64,000 nt of DNA from an uncultured Alphaproteobacteria bacterium (GTDB lineage Bacteria > Pseudomonadota > Alphaproteobacteria > HIMB59 > GCA-002718135): positions 179,761-243,760 of the forward strand of contig CACKRG010000002.1 of the NCBI GenBank assembly GCA_902602515.1, written 5' to 3'. Positions 20,821 through 29,984 of the stretch are shown one piece after another. The number at the start of each line of letters is the position of its first letter. The stretch's first letter is position 1. The notes below the pieces were generated by a model. It saw only the letters and a program-made list of their open reading frames with translations, was not told where the DNA came from and made no database searches. A program made the translations under genes and the position numbers.

Positions 20821-22257
20821 ATGTCATTAAATTTTTATAGACGAGTAGCATTTGGGCTGTCGCCACATGAAAAACCATATAAAGATCCTCTTAATTGGGC
20901 GACAAATCAATTGGATGCCATACCTGATTTTTTATGGCCTGGAACAATTCCAACTGAAAAAGAATTAAGAAAAAAATATGGTGAATGGGTATACGGAGAT
21001 AGAGAAGTTTTAAGGAAAAAATTTAAAAATGATAAATATGCTTATAGAAAAGCAAAAGACGAATTAAGAATAAAAACTGGTGAAAGATATTTTGAATTAA
21101 ATGAACATGCTATTCGTCATTTTCAAACAAAGTATTCCAAACAACCTGTTTTTGAGCGTTTCTGGCTTTTTTGGGGAAATCATTTTGCAATAAGTGAAAA
21201 AGATTTTCTTGCAGAGTTTAGCACTGGACCCTATCAACGTGAAATTATTAGACCTAATATGGTTAAAACTTTTGAAGAGATGGTTCAGTCAGTTACAACT
21301 TCATGGTGCATGATTCACCACCTTGATAATTCAGAATCTTTTGGTCCTAATTCTAAAAAAGGAATGGAATGGAGGGAAACTATAAATGAAAATCATGCAA
21401 GAGAATTATTAGAGTTACACACAGTATCCCCAAATGCTGGATACACTCAAGAAGATGTCATTCAGTTAGCCTATATCATGACAGGTTGGGCGCACAAATG
21501 GGATAGAAAAAATTTAGAAACTGGCGATATATGGTTTGATCAAGAAATGCATCAAAAAGGAGACAAAATAGTTTTACGAATTAAATATAAAAATGATGGA
21601 AAAAGAGAACTTGCAAAAGTAATTCATGATTTGGCAACACACCCAATATGTATCAAATTTGTTTCAACAAAATTGTGCAGGCATTTTATTACAGATGAAC
21701 CAACAGAAGAAATGATAAATCCAGTAATAGAGGCATGGAACAAATCTAATGGAAGTTTAATTGAAATTCATAAAGCAGTTATACAACAAGCTTATAAGTA
21801 TAATGAGATTACACATAAATTTCATCCACCTGAAATATGGTTAATGCAATTATCTAGAATGTTTGATTTAAATGTTCCGCTTTCTTTTGAAAAAATGAAT
21901 TATAGTTTTAAATTAAAGCCAAATAATAGACAAAGACAATTATCATGGATACTAAGAGAAATTGGTCATTCACCTTATCGTGCTAAACAACCTAATGGAT
22001 GGAGTGATTTAGAAGTAGATTGGGTATCGCCAGAATTATTATTACGCCGCTTTTGGTTTGCTTCAGTTGAGCTTCCAATGCTTGTTAAATCAGAAAACAG
22101 ATCACATGATTTTATTTTGTCTTGTCTCAAAAATAATTTTGAAGATCATAAAAATATGGCATCTCTTATCCATCAATTTAGATTTGGTACATCAGATAAA
22201 GATTTAGGTAGAAAGTATGGAGTTATTTGTAATTTACCAGAGATATTAAAAGTATGA
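20821..22257 (+). CDS. DUF1800 family protein
   Basis: A 478-aa protein of the DUF1800 family, known mainly from its constant pairing with DUF1501. Family blocks are present: FYRRVAFG at the start, FWLFWGNHFAIS, NENHARELLELHTV and YTQEDVIQLAYIMTGWA. No signal peptide is seen at this start. The biochemical role is unsettled; it is thought to be part of a secreted or surface system. The next gene overlaps by 4 bp and is its DUF1501 partner. Confidence 0.85.
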   Translation: MSLNFYRRVAFGLSPHEKPYKDPLNWATNQLDAIPDFLWPGTIPTEKELRKKYGEWVYGDREVLRKKFKNDKYAYRKAKDELRIKTGERYFELNEHAIRHFQTKYSKQPVFERFWLFWGNHFAISEKDFLAEFSTGPYQREIIRPNMVKTFEEMVQSVTTSWCMIHHLDNSESFGPNSKKGMEWRETINENHARELLELHTVSPNAGYTQEDVIQLAYIMTGWAHKWDRKNLETGDIWFDQEMHQKGDKIVLRIKYKNDGKRELAKVIHDLATHPICIKFVSTKLCRHFITDEPTEEMINPVIEAWNKSNGSLIEIHKAVIQQAYKYNEITHKFHPPEIWLMQLSRMFDLNVPLSFEKMNYSFKLKPNNRQRQLSWILREIGHSPYRAKQPNGWSDLEVDWVSPELLLRRFWFASVELPMLVKSENRSHDFILSCLKNNFEDHKNMASLIHQFRFGTSDKDLGRKYGVICNLPEILKV

Positions 22258-23405
22258 ACTGTACAAGAAGAAATTTTTTAATTGGAGGATCAACAACATT
22301 ATTTCTTTCAGGATATTTTCCAAAAATAAGTTTTGCTTCAATGCAGAAAAAAAATCTAATTATCATATCACTTCGTGGAGGAATGGATGGTTTAACAGCT
22401 GTTCCTGTTATTGGAGATAAACGTCTTAAAAAATTAAGAAAAAAACTCATTCTGGAAGATGTTCTTAATTTGAATAGTGACTTTGGTCTTCACCCTAAAT
22501 TAGAAATTTTTCATAAACTCTGGCAAAAAAATCAAGCTGCATTTGTCCATGCAACAAATATTCCTTACACAGGTAGATCACATTTTGATGGACAAAATTT
22601 AATGGAAACTGGAGCACACATTCCATACAAAGAAAAAACAGGATGGCTTGGTAGGGGGCTATTAGCCTCAAATATTATAGGAAAAGGTCTAGCAATATCT
22701 TTACCAATGCCACTTTTATTGAGAGGTGTGCCACAGAATAATAATTTCTTCCCATCACCAGATTTTGTTGAAACAAAATTAATAGACCAAATTTATAATG
22801 AATTTAAAGGTGAGCATAACGAGTTAATTAAATCTACACTTGATACAATTAGACAGAGGCCATTGTCTATGCAAATAGCTACTGACTCTGATGATAGAAA
22901 AAAACTCGCTCTTGAAGCTGCTAAACAATTAAAAGATCAAAGTGGTCCTAGAGTTGCTGTATTTGATTTAGATGGTTTTGATACACATGCTGCCCAAGGA
23001 GGTGTTGATGGAGCGCATGCTGATGAACTAGAAGAAGTAAATAAGATCGTTACAATTTTACATGAAAATCTTGGCCAAGCGTTTGATAATACACTAATTC
23101 TTACTCTCACTGAATTTGGCCGAACTATTAAACAAAATGGAGGTTATGGTACAGAACATGGATACGGAAGTGCAATACTAATGGCAGGAGGCTTACTAAA
23201 AAAATCTCAAGTTTATACAGACTGGCCCGGACTTAAGAAGAAAGAATTATTTGAGGGAAGAGATTTAAATTCGACTATTGATTCTAGGGCTGTTTATAAT
23301 TCTGCAATGTCTATTTGTTTTAATCAAGATCCAGATTTTTTACGTAAAGAAGTTTTTTGGGGAGATCATCTTCCTGATTTGTCTCAAGAATTGTTTAAGA
23401 TTTAG
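22254..23405 (+). CDS. DUF1501 family protein, Tat-exported
   Basis: A 383-aa DUF1501 protein. The N-terminus is a twin-arginine signal (TRRNFLIGG plus a hydrophobic stretch to about residue 29). The domain has an alkaline-phosphatase-superfamily-like layout: LIIISLRGGMDGLTAVP, PYTGRSHFDGQNLMETG, a late DLDGFDTHAAQGG block, and TEFGRTIKQNGGYGTEHG. Its function is unknown. It is translationally coupled to the DUF1800 gene (4-bp overlap), so the two probably act together in the periplasm. Confidence 0.88.
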   Translation: MNCTRRNFLIGGSTTLFLSGYFPKISFASMQKKNLIIISLRGGMDGLTAVPVIGDKRLKKLRKKLILEDVLNLNSDFGLHPKLEIFHKLWQKNQAAFVHATNIPYTGRSHFDGQNLMETGAHIPYKEKTGWLGRGLLASNIIGKGLAISLPMPLLLRGVPQNNNFFPSPDFVETKLIDQIYNEFKGEHNELIKSTLDTIRQRPLSMQIATDSDDRKKLALEAAKQLKDQSGPRVAVFDLDGFDTHAAQGGVDGAHADELEEVNKIVTILHENLGQAFDNTLILTLTEFGRTIKQNGGYGTEHGYGSAILMAGGLLKKSQVYTDWPGLKKKELFEGRDLNSTIDSRAVYNSAMSICFNQDPDFLRKEVFWGDHLPDLSQELFKI

Positions 23406-23431
23406 AAATAAATAATTTTTTTAAGAATTTC

Positions 23432-23848
23432 ATGTTAAACAAGAATATGGTTTCAGAAAATTTTGATAGTTTATTTAAGGCTGCAAAAAAAGTTAGAGAA
23501 AAAGCCCATGTTCCATATTCAAATTTTAAAGTAGGAGCAGCTTTTCTAACAGAAGATAGTAAAATTATTACTGGTTGTAATGTTGAAAATGCAGCCTATC
23601 CTCAATCACAGTGTGCCGAAGCAACTGCAATTGGAAATATGATATCTAATGGAAACAAAAAAATTTTAGAAGTTGTGGTTATAGGCTCAGGTGAACTATT
23701 ATGCTCACCTTGTGGCGGATGTAGACAGAGGTTAAGAGAATTTGCTACTTTAGATACTAAGATTCATATGTGTAACGAAAATGGTCATATGAAAACATCT
23801 ACACTCGAAGAACTACTGCCAGATTCTTTTGGCCCAGAGAATCTTTAA
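23432..23848 (+). CDS. cdd: Cytidine deaminase
   Basis: It deaminates cytidine and deoxycytidine to uridine forms. The active-site motifs are CAEATAI (zinc Cys plus catalytic Glu) and PCGGCRQ (two zinc Cys), the tetrameric three-cysteine type; 138 aa is the usual length. A second in-frame ATG 15 bp downstream is also possible as the start. It overlaps the phosphorylase gene by 1 bp and feeds a nucleoside salvage operon (cdd-punA-deoA). Confidence 0.94.
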   Translation: MLNKNMVSENFDSLFKAAKKVREKAHVPYSNFKVGAAFLTEDSKIITGCNVENAAYPQSQCAEATAIGNMISNGNKKILEVVVIGSGELLCSPCGGCRQRLREFATLDTKIHMCNENGHMKTSTLEELLPDSFGPENL

Positions 23849-24678
23849 TGCTACCTTCGGCCAAAAAATTTTTAGAAATAACTAGTAATACTGCACCAGA
23901 CATCGCTGTAATTTTAGGAAGTGGACTCACTAATTTTTTTGAAGAAAAAGATATTCAAGAATCAATTTCATATGAACAATTATCTGATTTTCCACAGCCA
24001 ACTGTCAAAGGTCATGCAGGTAAATTAGTTTTAGGAAAAATAAATACTTTAAATGTTGTTTGTATGTATGGAAGATCACATATTTATGAAGGGCACAATC
24101 CTCAAAGCTTAGCTTCACCTATAAGAGTTTTAAAGGATATTGGCTGTAAGTTATTAATTGTTACAAATGCAGCAGGCAGTTTGGATGAAGCTATGCCGGC
24201 TGGTAGTCTAATGGCAATTAAGGATCATATTAACTGGAGTGGTTTCAATCCACTTATTGGACCCAATGCTGAAGAGTATGGCCCTCGCTTTCATGATATG
24301 AGTGATGGGTACCATAAGTTTTATAGAGATCAGCTAATACAAGTCGCTAAAAAAATAGATCAAAAAATTTATGAAGGTATTTATTGTATGTACTCAGGAC
24401 CAAATTTTGAAACACCTGCTGAAATCAATGCCTTAAAAGTAATAGGTGGAAATGCAGTTGGAATGTCTACAGTACCAGAAGTTTTAGTTGCTAATCATTG
24501 CGGACTTCCCGTTATTGGTATCAGTGTAATCACCAACTTAGCTGCGGGTATGAATAAAACAAAATTAAGTCATCAGGAAACTTTAGAGAATGCAAGTTTA
24601 GCAGAGAACAATGTTTTAAATTTAATTAAACAATTTATACAAGAAGTTCAATTCGATGTTACCTCAAGAGATAATTAG
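23848..24678 (+). CDS. punA: Purine nucleoside phosphorylase
   Basis: It splits purine nucleosides with phosphate into base and (deoxy)ribose 1-phosphate. This is the trimeric inosine/guanosine type (276 aa). ILGSGLTNF is the phosphate loop, VTNAAGSL and the HINWSGFNPLIGPN block are conserved, and SGPNFETPAEI plus VGMSTVPEV bind the purine ribose. It overlaps cdd by 1 bp and deoA by 23 bp. Confidence 0.95.
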   Translation: MLPSAKKFLEITSNTAPDIAVILGSGLTNFFEEKDIQESISYEQLSDFPQPTVKGHAGKLVLGKINTLNVVCMYGRSHIYEGHNPQSLASPIRVLKDIGCKLLIVTNAAGSLDEAMPAGSLMAIKDHINWSGFNPLIGPNAEEYGPRFHDMSDGYHKFYRDQLIQVAKKIDQKIYEGIYCMYSGPNFETPAEINALKVIGGNAVGMSTVPEVLVANHCGLPVIGISVITNLAAGMNKTKLSHQETLENASLAENNVLNLIKQFIQEVQFDVTSRDN

Positions 24679-25966
24679 AAAAAAAAGAGACAACAAAGAT
24701 TTGTCAAAAGAAGATATCAACTTTTTTGTAGACGGTTTAACAAATGGATCTTTTTCAGATGCACAAATTGCAGCAATGAGCATGGCAATATTTTCAAATG
24801 GAATGACGTCTGAAGAGACTGTTTGTTTAACTGAGGCAATGACGAACTCAGGTGACACATTGAATTGGTCTGAGATTGTAGATTTTGAGTTGGTTTGTGA
24901 TAAGCACTCAACTGGTGGTGTTGGAGACAAGACGAGCGTTATATTAGCACCAATACTTGCAGCTTGTGGACTGTATGTACCAATGATTTCAGGTAGAGGT
25001 TTGGGTCATACCGGCGGTACTCTGGATAAATTTGATTCAATCCCCGGGTACAATACAAAGCCTGATTTAGAAACTTTTAAAAAAGTTGTAAAAGACGTTG
25101 GTTGTGCAATTATCGGTCAAACCTCTAACTTAGCACCAGCTGATAAAAAATTATATTCAATAAGGGATATTGTAGGTACAGTAGAATCTTTACCCTTAAT
25201 AACATCATCTATTCTTTCAAAAAAAATTGCAAGCGGTCTTTCATCTTTGGTCCTTGATGTAAAAGTTGGTAATGGGTCTTTTAATAGCACTATTGATGTA
25301 GCAAGAGATTTATCTAACTCCTTAGTAAGAGTCGCTAAAGGAGCAGGTTTACATTGCGAAGCTATATTAACAGATATGAATCAGGTCTTAGGTAAAAGTG
25401 CTGGTCATACACTAGAGATATTAGAATGTATAAAATATATTAAAAATGATTTTAAAGATCATCGATTAGAGAAGATCACTAATGAATTAATTTCTTCGCT
25501 ATTAGTAAACATTTATAAAATTTCAAAAGAAGAGGCTTATAATAAAATTAATACGGTTATTAATAATGGACTAGCTGCAGAAAAATTTGAAATGATGGTT
25601 GCAGCCTTGGGTGGACCAAAAAATATTTTAACATCTTATGAAAAAGATCTAACTAATACATCTATTCAAAAAGATATATTTCCTATTAAGTATGGGTGGA
25701 TAGAAAATATTCATACCAGAGAATTAGGCCTTATACTTATTGAACTTGGAGGTGGTAGAAAACAGGTTACCGATAAAATAGATTACGGAGTTGGATATGA
25801 TAATGTACTCAATATTGGCGATGAAGTAAATTCCTCAACTCCTTTATTAAGTCTGTACTCAAATAAAAATATAGATGATAATTTAATAAATAAAATACAA
25901 AGTTGTTTCATCATTTCAGATAAAAAAACTCACAAACTATCTGAAATATTTGAAACCATAAATTAA
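24656..25966 (+). CDS. deoA: Thymidine phosphorylase
   Basis: It converts thymidine or deoxyuridine plus phosphate to base and deoxyribose 1-phosphate. The 436 aa protein shows DKHSTGGVGDKTS (phosphate binding), the signature SGRGLGHTGGTLDK, the SLPLITSSILSKKIA block and the C-terminal domain with GGGRK. Some homologues act on uridine (pyrimidine-nucleoside phosphorylase), so substrate range is open. It is the third gene of the salvage operon. Confidence 0.93.
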   Translation: MLPQEIIRKKRDNKDLSKEDINFFVDGLTNGSFSDAQIAAMSMAIFSNGMTSEETVCLTEAMTNSGDTLNWSEIVDFELVCDKHSTGGVGDKTSVILAPILAACGLYVPMISGRGLGHTGGTLDKFDSIPGYNTKPDLETFKKVVKDVGCAIIGQTSNLAPADKKLYSIRDIVGTVESLPLITSSILSKKIASGLSSLVLDVKVGNGSFNSTIDVARDLSNSLVRVAKGAGLHCEAILTDMNQVLGKSAGHTLEILECIKYIKNDFKDHRLEKITNELISSLLVNIYKISKEEAYNKINTVINNGLAAEKFEMMVAALGGPKNILTSYEKDLTNTSIQKDIFPIKYGWIENIHTRELGLILIELGGGRKQVTDKIDYGVGYDNVLNIGDEVNSSTPLLSLYSNKNIDDNLINKIQSCFIISDKKTHKLSEIFETIN

Positions 25967-26622
25967 TGAGCACTCAAACTGAAATTAACGAGGCACTTGT
26001 GCAATACTTACAAAGCGTAGGTTACCGAGAAGATAAAATAATTACTGAACTAGAAAATGAAACTTTAAAACTTGGTAGTGTTTCCCAAATGCAGATTGCA
26101 AAAGAACAAGGTCAGTTTTTAGAAATGATAACTAAAATTTCCAATGCTAAAAACTGTTTAGAAATTGGAAGGTTTACAGGGATGAGCACTTTGTTTTTAG
26201 CTAGAGGTATACCTGATTCAGGAAAAATCGTAACTGTTGATAATTCAGATGAATTTTTATCCTTAGCAAAAAAATATTGGGAATTAGATAATATAAGTTC
26301 AAAAATTGAATCGATTATTGGAGATGGTGTTGAAGTAATGCAAAGCATGATAGACCGTCAACAGAGCTATGATTTAATTTTTATAGATGCTGATAAAAAT
26401 AATTATCCAAATTATTATGAACTGTCGCTAAACTTATTAGTTTCTAACGGAATAATAATTATTGATAATATGCTTTGGCACGGCGATGTGGCAGATGAAA
26501 CTAAACAAGACTCTCAAACAAAAACTATCCGTGATTTAAATTTAAAAATAAAAAATGACACAAGGGTGGAATTCTCTCTTCTGCCATTATCTGATGGATT
26601 ATCGTTTATAAGAAAAAAATAA
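25966..26622 (+). CDS. Class I SAM-dependent O-methyltransferase (CCoAOMT-like)
   Basis: A 218-aa methyltransferase of the catechol/caffeoyl-CoA O-methyltransferase family (Methyltransf_3). Motif I is LEIGRFTGMSTLFLA, with Glu in place of the commoner Gly-rich loop start. VTVDNSDEF binds the SAM ribose, DLIFIDADKNNYPNYYE holds the metal-binding acids, and IIIIDNMLWHGDV follows. The methyl acceptor cannot be told. It overlaps deoA by 1 bp, so it is co-transcribed with nucleoside salvage genes. Confidence 0.82.
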   Translation: MSTQTEINEALVQYLQSVGYREDKIITELENETLKLGSVSQMQIAKEQGQFLEMITKISNAKNCLEIGRFTGMSTLFLARGIPDSGKIVTVDNSDEFLSLAKKYWELDNISSKIESIIGDGVEVMQSMIDRQQSYDLIFIDADKNNYPNYYELSLNLLVSNGIIIIDNMLWHGDVADETKQDSQTKTIRDLNLKIKNDTRVEFSLLPLSDGLSFIRKK

Positions 26623-26648
26623 CAAAGACTTGAATTACGTACAATCAT

Positions 26649-26719
26649 CCCCACATTATAATTGTCTGTATGCCATTGTGGGTGCGGGCAAAATAAACTT
26701 GCTTAATAAAGGAGTTATT
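26649..26719 (+). promoter_or_regulatory. ROSE-like RNA thermometer in the hsp20 5' UTR
   Basis: Just before hsp20, AACTTGCTT (26696-26704) can pair with AAGGAGTT (26709-26716) across a 4-nt loop. The pairing hides the Shine-Dalgarno and leaves one G unpaired opposite it, which is the UUGCU/AGGAG hallmark of ROSE elements. Upstream, CCCACA (26650-26655) pairs with TGTGGG (26677-26682) as a second hairpin. Translation would be blocked at low temperature and freed when the hairpin melts. Confidence 0.75.
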
Positions 26720-27157
26720 ATGACTAGAAACCTATCCGTTTGGAATTCTCTAAGACCATTCTCTGTTGGATTTGACTCGATTTTTGACGAATTTGATAGA
26801 ATGTTGGAGTCTACGGAACGATACAATACAAATTATCCACCCTACAATATTCATAGAGTTGATGAGCATAACTATAAAATTGAAGTTGCTCTTGCTGGAT
26901 ATAGTAAAGAAGATATTGAGATTGAATTAAAAGAAAACAACCTAACTGTTAGAAATAAACCTAAAGAAAAAGTGGTTAATGAAAATGGCAATGGTGTAAT
27001 CCATAAAGGAATCTCAACAAGACAGTTTGAAAGATCGTTCACAATTTCAGAAGACATCAAAGTTAAAGATGCTGAATTGAAGAATGGACTTTTAGCAATT
27101 GATTTGGAGAGAATTATTCCAGAAGAAAAAAAAGCTAGACTAATTTCAATAAAGTAG
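26720..27157 (+). CDS. Small heat-shock protein, Hsp20/IbpA family
   Basis: A 145-aa holdase chaperone that binds unfolding proteins under stress. I start at the ATG at 26720 because it follows a perfect AAGGAG; the frame is open upstream but that region is the structured leader. The alpha-crystallin domain (about 40-135) includes IEVALAGYSKEDIEIE, the core FERSFTISEDI and the hallmark AELKNGLLAIDL. A terminator follows 9 bp after the stop. Confidence 0.93.
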   Translation: MTRNLSVWNSLRPFSVGFDSIFDEFDRMLESTERYNTNYPPYNIHRVDEHNYKIEVALAGYSKEDIEIELKENNLTVRNKPKEKVVNENGNGVIHKGISTRQFERSFTISEDIKVKDAELKNGLLAIDLERIIPEEKKARLISIK

Positions 27158-27166
27158 TTTTGGATA

Positions 27167-27196
27167 GGGGCCACAAGTGGCCCCAACATTTTTAGC
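27167..27196 (+). terminator. Rho-independent terminator after hsp20
   Basis: GGGGCCAC (27167-27174) pairs perfectly with GTGGCCCC (27177-27184) around a 2-nt centre, followed by AACATTTTT. It sits just after the hsp20 stop and is one of the most G/C-rich spots in the area. Confidence 0.85.
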
Positions 27197-27314
27197 ATTA
27201 AATTTAGAATAAATCCAATTTTATGAATTTTAATAACACTGATATTAAAAAAAAATTCATATAGATCTACATTCGTAATCTGATAATTTTTAATAAGATT
27301 CTTAATCATAGAAC

Positions 27315-27337
27315 GTGGAGATATTTATTATCTCCAC
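27315..27337 (+). promoter_or_regulatory. Perfect 9-bp inverted repeat upstream of the iron transporter
   Basis: GTGGAGATA (27315-27323) is exactly complementary to TATCTCCAC (27329-27337) with a 5-nt spacer. It ends 17 bp before the start of the ferric-binding protein gene. An A-run, not a T-run, follows, so it is not a plus-strand terminator. It could be an operator or a leader hairpin. It does not match the Fur, Irr or RirA boxes I know. Confidence 0.5.
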
Positions 27338-27354
27338 AAAAAAAAGAAGGTTAT

Positions 27355-28368
27355 ATGAAAATTATTTTTAGATTACTATTGATACTAATTGCATCTACCA
27401 TTTCACTAAACTTGTTTGCCAAAGAGGTTAATGTTTATTCTTACAGGCAGCCAATTTTAATAGATCCTTTCTTTGAGGAATTTACAAAATTGACTGGCAT
27501 AAAGGTAAATGTTTTACATGCAAAAAAAGGATTGCTAGAAAGAGTTTTAGCTGAAGGTGAAGATACACCTGCTGACTTGGTATTAACAGTTGATATAGCA
27601 AGGTTAAACCAATTTGTTGAAAAGGATATTTTGCAATCAATTAACTCAGATATTTTGAATATGAATATTCCAAATCATTTAAGAGACAGTAATAATAAAT
27701 GGTTTGCACTTTCAAAGAGAGCTAGAATTGTTGCAATATCAAAAGAAAGAGTATCTACAGACTCAATTAAAAGAATAGAAGATTTATCTGATCCAAAATG
27801 GAAAGGTAAAATTTGTACAAGACCTGGCAGCCATGACTACAATAGATCACTTTTAGCTTCAATAATTGCTGCAAATGGAGAAGTTATTGCTGAAGAATGG
27901 GCTGCAGGCGTTGTTGCAAATTTAGCACGTAAACCTGAGGGAAATGATAGAGCTCAAGCAAAAGCAATTTATGAAGGTGTCTGTGATATTGCTGTAATGA
28001 ATACATATTATTTTGGAAAAATGAAATTTAATGAAAAGAATCCAGAACAAAAAGAGTGGGCTAACTCAATAGAGTTAGTTTTTACTAATCAAAAAGACAG
28101 AGGGAATCACATTAATGTTGCTGGTGGAGGTGTGATAAAGTACTCTAAAAATAAAGACAATGCGATTGCACTACTTGAATTTCTTACTCAGCCAAAAGCA
28201 CAAGTCCTTTACAGTTCTATAAACTATGAATATCCAGTTAATCCAGATATGCAATTAACTGATGAGTTAAAATCATGGGGCGAGTTTAAAGAAGATAAAC
28301 TGCCTGTTGAAAAACTTGCAGAATTTGCTCCAGTAGCTCAGAAAATCATTGATAGAGTAGGCTGGTAA
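27355..28368 (+). CDS. Ferric iron ABC transporter substrate-binding protein (FutA/FbpA-like)
   Basis: A periplasmic Fe(III)-binding protein (337 aa) with a signal peptide of about 22 residues (ends LFA). The mature start VNVYSYRQPILIDPFFEEF, ADLVLTVDIARL, the MNTYYFGKM Tyr pair region that usually binds ferric ion, and GGGVIKYSKN near the end match the FutA/IdiA group. It acts with the permease gene 18 bp downstream and the convergent ATPase. Confidence 0.9.
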   Translation: MKIIFRLLLILIASTISLNLFAKEVNVYSYRQPILIDPFFEEFTKLTGIKVNVLHAKKGLLERVLAEGEDTPADLVLTVDIARLNQFVEKDILQSINSDILNMNIPNHLRDSNNKWFALSKRARIVAISKERVSTDSIKRIEDLSDPKWKGKICTRPGSHDYNRSLLASIIAANGEVIAEEWAAGVVANLARKPEGNDRAQAKAIYEGVCDIAVMNTYYFGKMKFNEKNPEQKEWANSIELVFTNQKDRGNHINVAGGGVIKYSKNKDNAIALLEFLTQPKAQVLYSSINYEYPVNPDMQLTDELKSWGEFKEDKLPVEKLAEFAPVAQKIIDRVGW

Positions 28369-28385
28369 ATTATAGGTTAGCTGTT

Positions 28386-29981
28386 TTGATAAATTTTAAT
28401 TTATGGTCCTATTCTGTGGCGATAATTGCTTTAGTAATTATCGCCCCTATTTTTTCAATATTTTATTACGCGATCTTAGGCGACACATCACTATGGCCAC
28501 ATTTATTTTCAACCGTTTTGCCCAGATATCTGACCAATACAATAATTCTAATGTTTGGTGTTGGAGGATTAAGTTTAGTTTTTGGTTTAACTACTGCTTG
28601 GATAGTGACAAGATATAATTTTTTTGGGAAAAAATTTTTCGAATGGATGTTATTATTACCAGCTGCTGTCCCAGCTTATATTATTGCTTATACTTATACT
28701 GACTTTTTTGAATATGCTGGTCCTCTTCAATCATTGTTAAGAGACATATTTGGTTGGACGAGCACGAAAGATTACTGGTTTCCAAATGTGAGATCAATGG
28801 GAGGTGCAATTTTGGTAATGTCATCTGTATTGTATCCATATGTATATTTAATGACTAGAGCATCATTTATAACGACTCCTATATCTTTTTTTCAAACTAG
28901 TTCTATTTACGGAAGGAATTCCTTCTTAAATGTTGCTATTCCATTTGGTCGTCCAGGTATAATTGCAGGTTTGGCCTTAGTACTAATGGAAACAATTTCT
29001 GATTTTGGGACAGTTGATTATTTTGCTATTGAAACATTAACCTTAGGTGTATTTAATGTTTGGCTAGGAATGAATAGTTTATCTGGCGCATCACAGATTT
29101 CTAGTATTTTATTTATGATTGTTATAGTACTTTTAACTTTAGAGTATTTGGGTAGGCGTAGCAGAAAATTCCATGAAAAGTACAGTGGCGCATCTTATAC
29201 ACCAACCCAAGCAGTTTCAGGAGTTAAAAATTTTTTATTGTTTTTAATTTGCCTAATACCTTTAAGTCTTGGTTTTATAATACCTGTTTCAATTTTATTG
29301 AATTTTGTAATTAAAGGTTATTCTATAATAAATTTTATTGAAATTTTTCAAATAACAATTTCAAGCATATCTGTAGCATTTATTTCTTCATCATTCATTA
29401 TGTTGCTTTCCTTATTAATGATTATAGTTGGGGCATATAAATCAAATAATTTCCAAAAAATTTTAATATTTTTTGCTTCTTCTGGTTATGCTTTTCCAGG
29501 AACAATTCTTGCTGTTGGAATAGTGGTATTTGTTGGTTGGCTTAATGATTTAATTTATTTTCGCATGAGTTATGCTGTTGGTGGATTTATAATTTTATTA
29601 TTTGCGTATAGTATAAGATTTTTAGCTGTTGGTAATGGAGCCATTACATCAGGTATTTCAAGAATTCATCCAAACTTATTAGATGCATCAAGAACAATGG
29701 GTGTTAGTTTTTTCAAAAGTATAAGAAGAATTATATTACCCTTGCTGTATACAAATTTATTAGTTGGAGGAATACTAGTTTTCGTAGACATCTTAAAAGA
29801 ACTTCCAATAACTCTTTTATTAAGACCATTTAATTTTGAGACACTAGCAACCTATGTTTATCAATATGCCTCTGATGAAATGTTGGAGGAGTCAGCATTT
29901 GCAGCTCTAATTATCGTTATTGCTGGATTAGGACCGGTAATTTTTCTTAACAGAACAATTACTAAATCAATAAAAAACTAA
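28386..29981 (+). CDS. Ferric iron ABC transporter permease (FutB/FbpB-like)
   Basis: A fused double permease (531 aa) with two BPD_transp_1 halves and about 12 membrane segments, as usual for FbpB. EAA-loop-like stretches occur in both halves (SSIYGRNSFLNVAIPFGRPGI, and DASRTMGVSFFKSIRRIILP). The start is TTG, the first usable codon before the first membrane segment. It lies in one transcript with the binding protein. Confidence 0.9.
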   Translation: MINFNLWSYSVAIIALVIIAPIFSIFYYAILGDTSLWPHLFSTVLPRYLTNTIILMFGVGGLSLVFGLTTAWIVTRYNFFGKKFFEWMLLLPAAVPAYIIAYTYTDFFEYAGPLQSLLRDIFGWTSTKDYWFPNVRSMGGAILVMSSVLYPYVYLMTRASFITTPISFFQTSSIYGRNSFLNVAIPFGRPGIIAGLALVLMETISDFGTVDYFAIETLTLGVFNVWLGMNSLSGASQISSILFMIVIVLLTLEYLGRRSRKFHEKYSGASYTPTQAVSGVKNFLLFLICLIPLSLGFIIPVSILLNFVIKGYSIINFIEIFQITISSISVAFISSSFIMLLSLLMIIVGAYKSNNFQKILIFFASSGYAFPGTILAVGIVVFVGWLNDLIYFRMSYAVGGFIILLFAYSIRFLAVGNGAITSGISRIHPNLLDASRTMGVSFFKSIRRIILPLLYTNLLVGGILVFVDILKELPITLLLRPFNFETLATYVYQYASDEMLEESAFAALIIVIAGLGPVIFLNRTITKSIKN

Positions 29982-29984
29982 AAC

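Noticed and set aside
26630..26719. Upstream extension of hsp20 to an earlier in-frame ATG at 26630, adding 30 residues.
   Set aside because: The added residues do not resemble Hsp20 N-termini, and the DNA forms the ROSE-like leader with the true Shine-Dalgarno before 26720.
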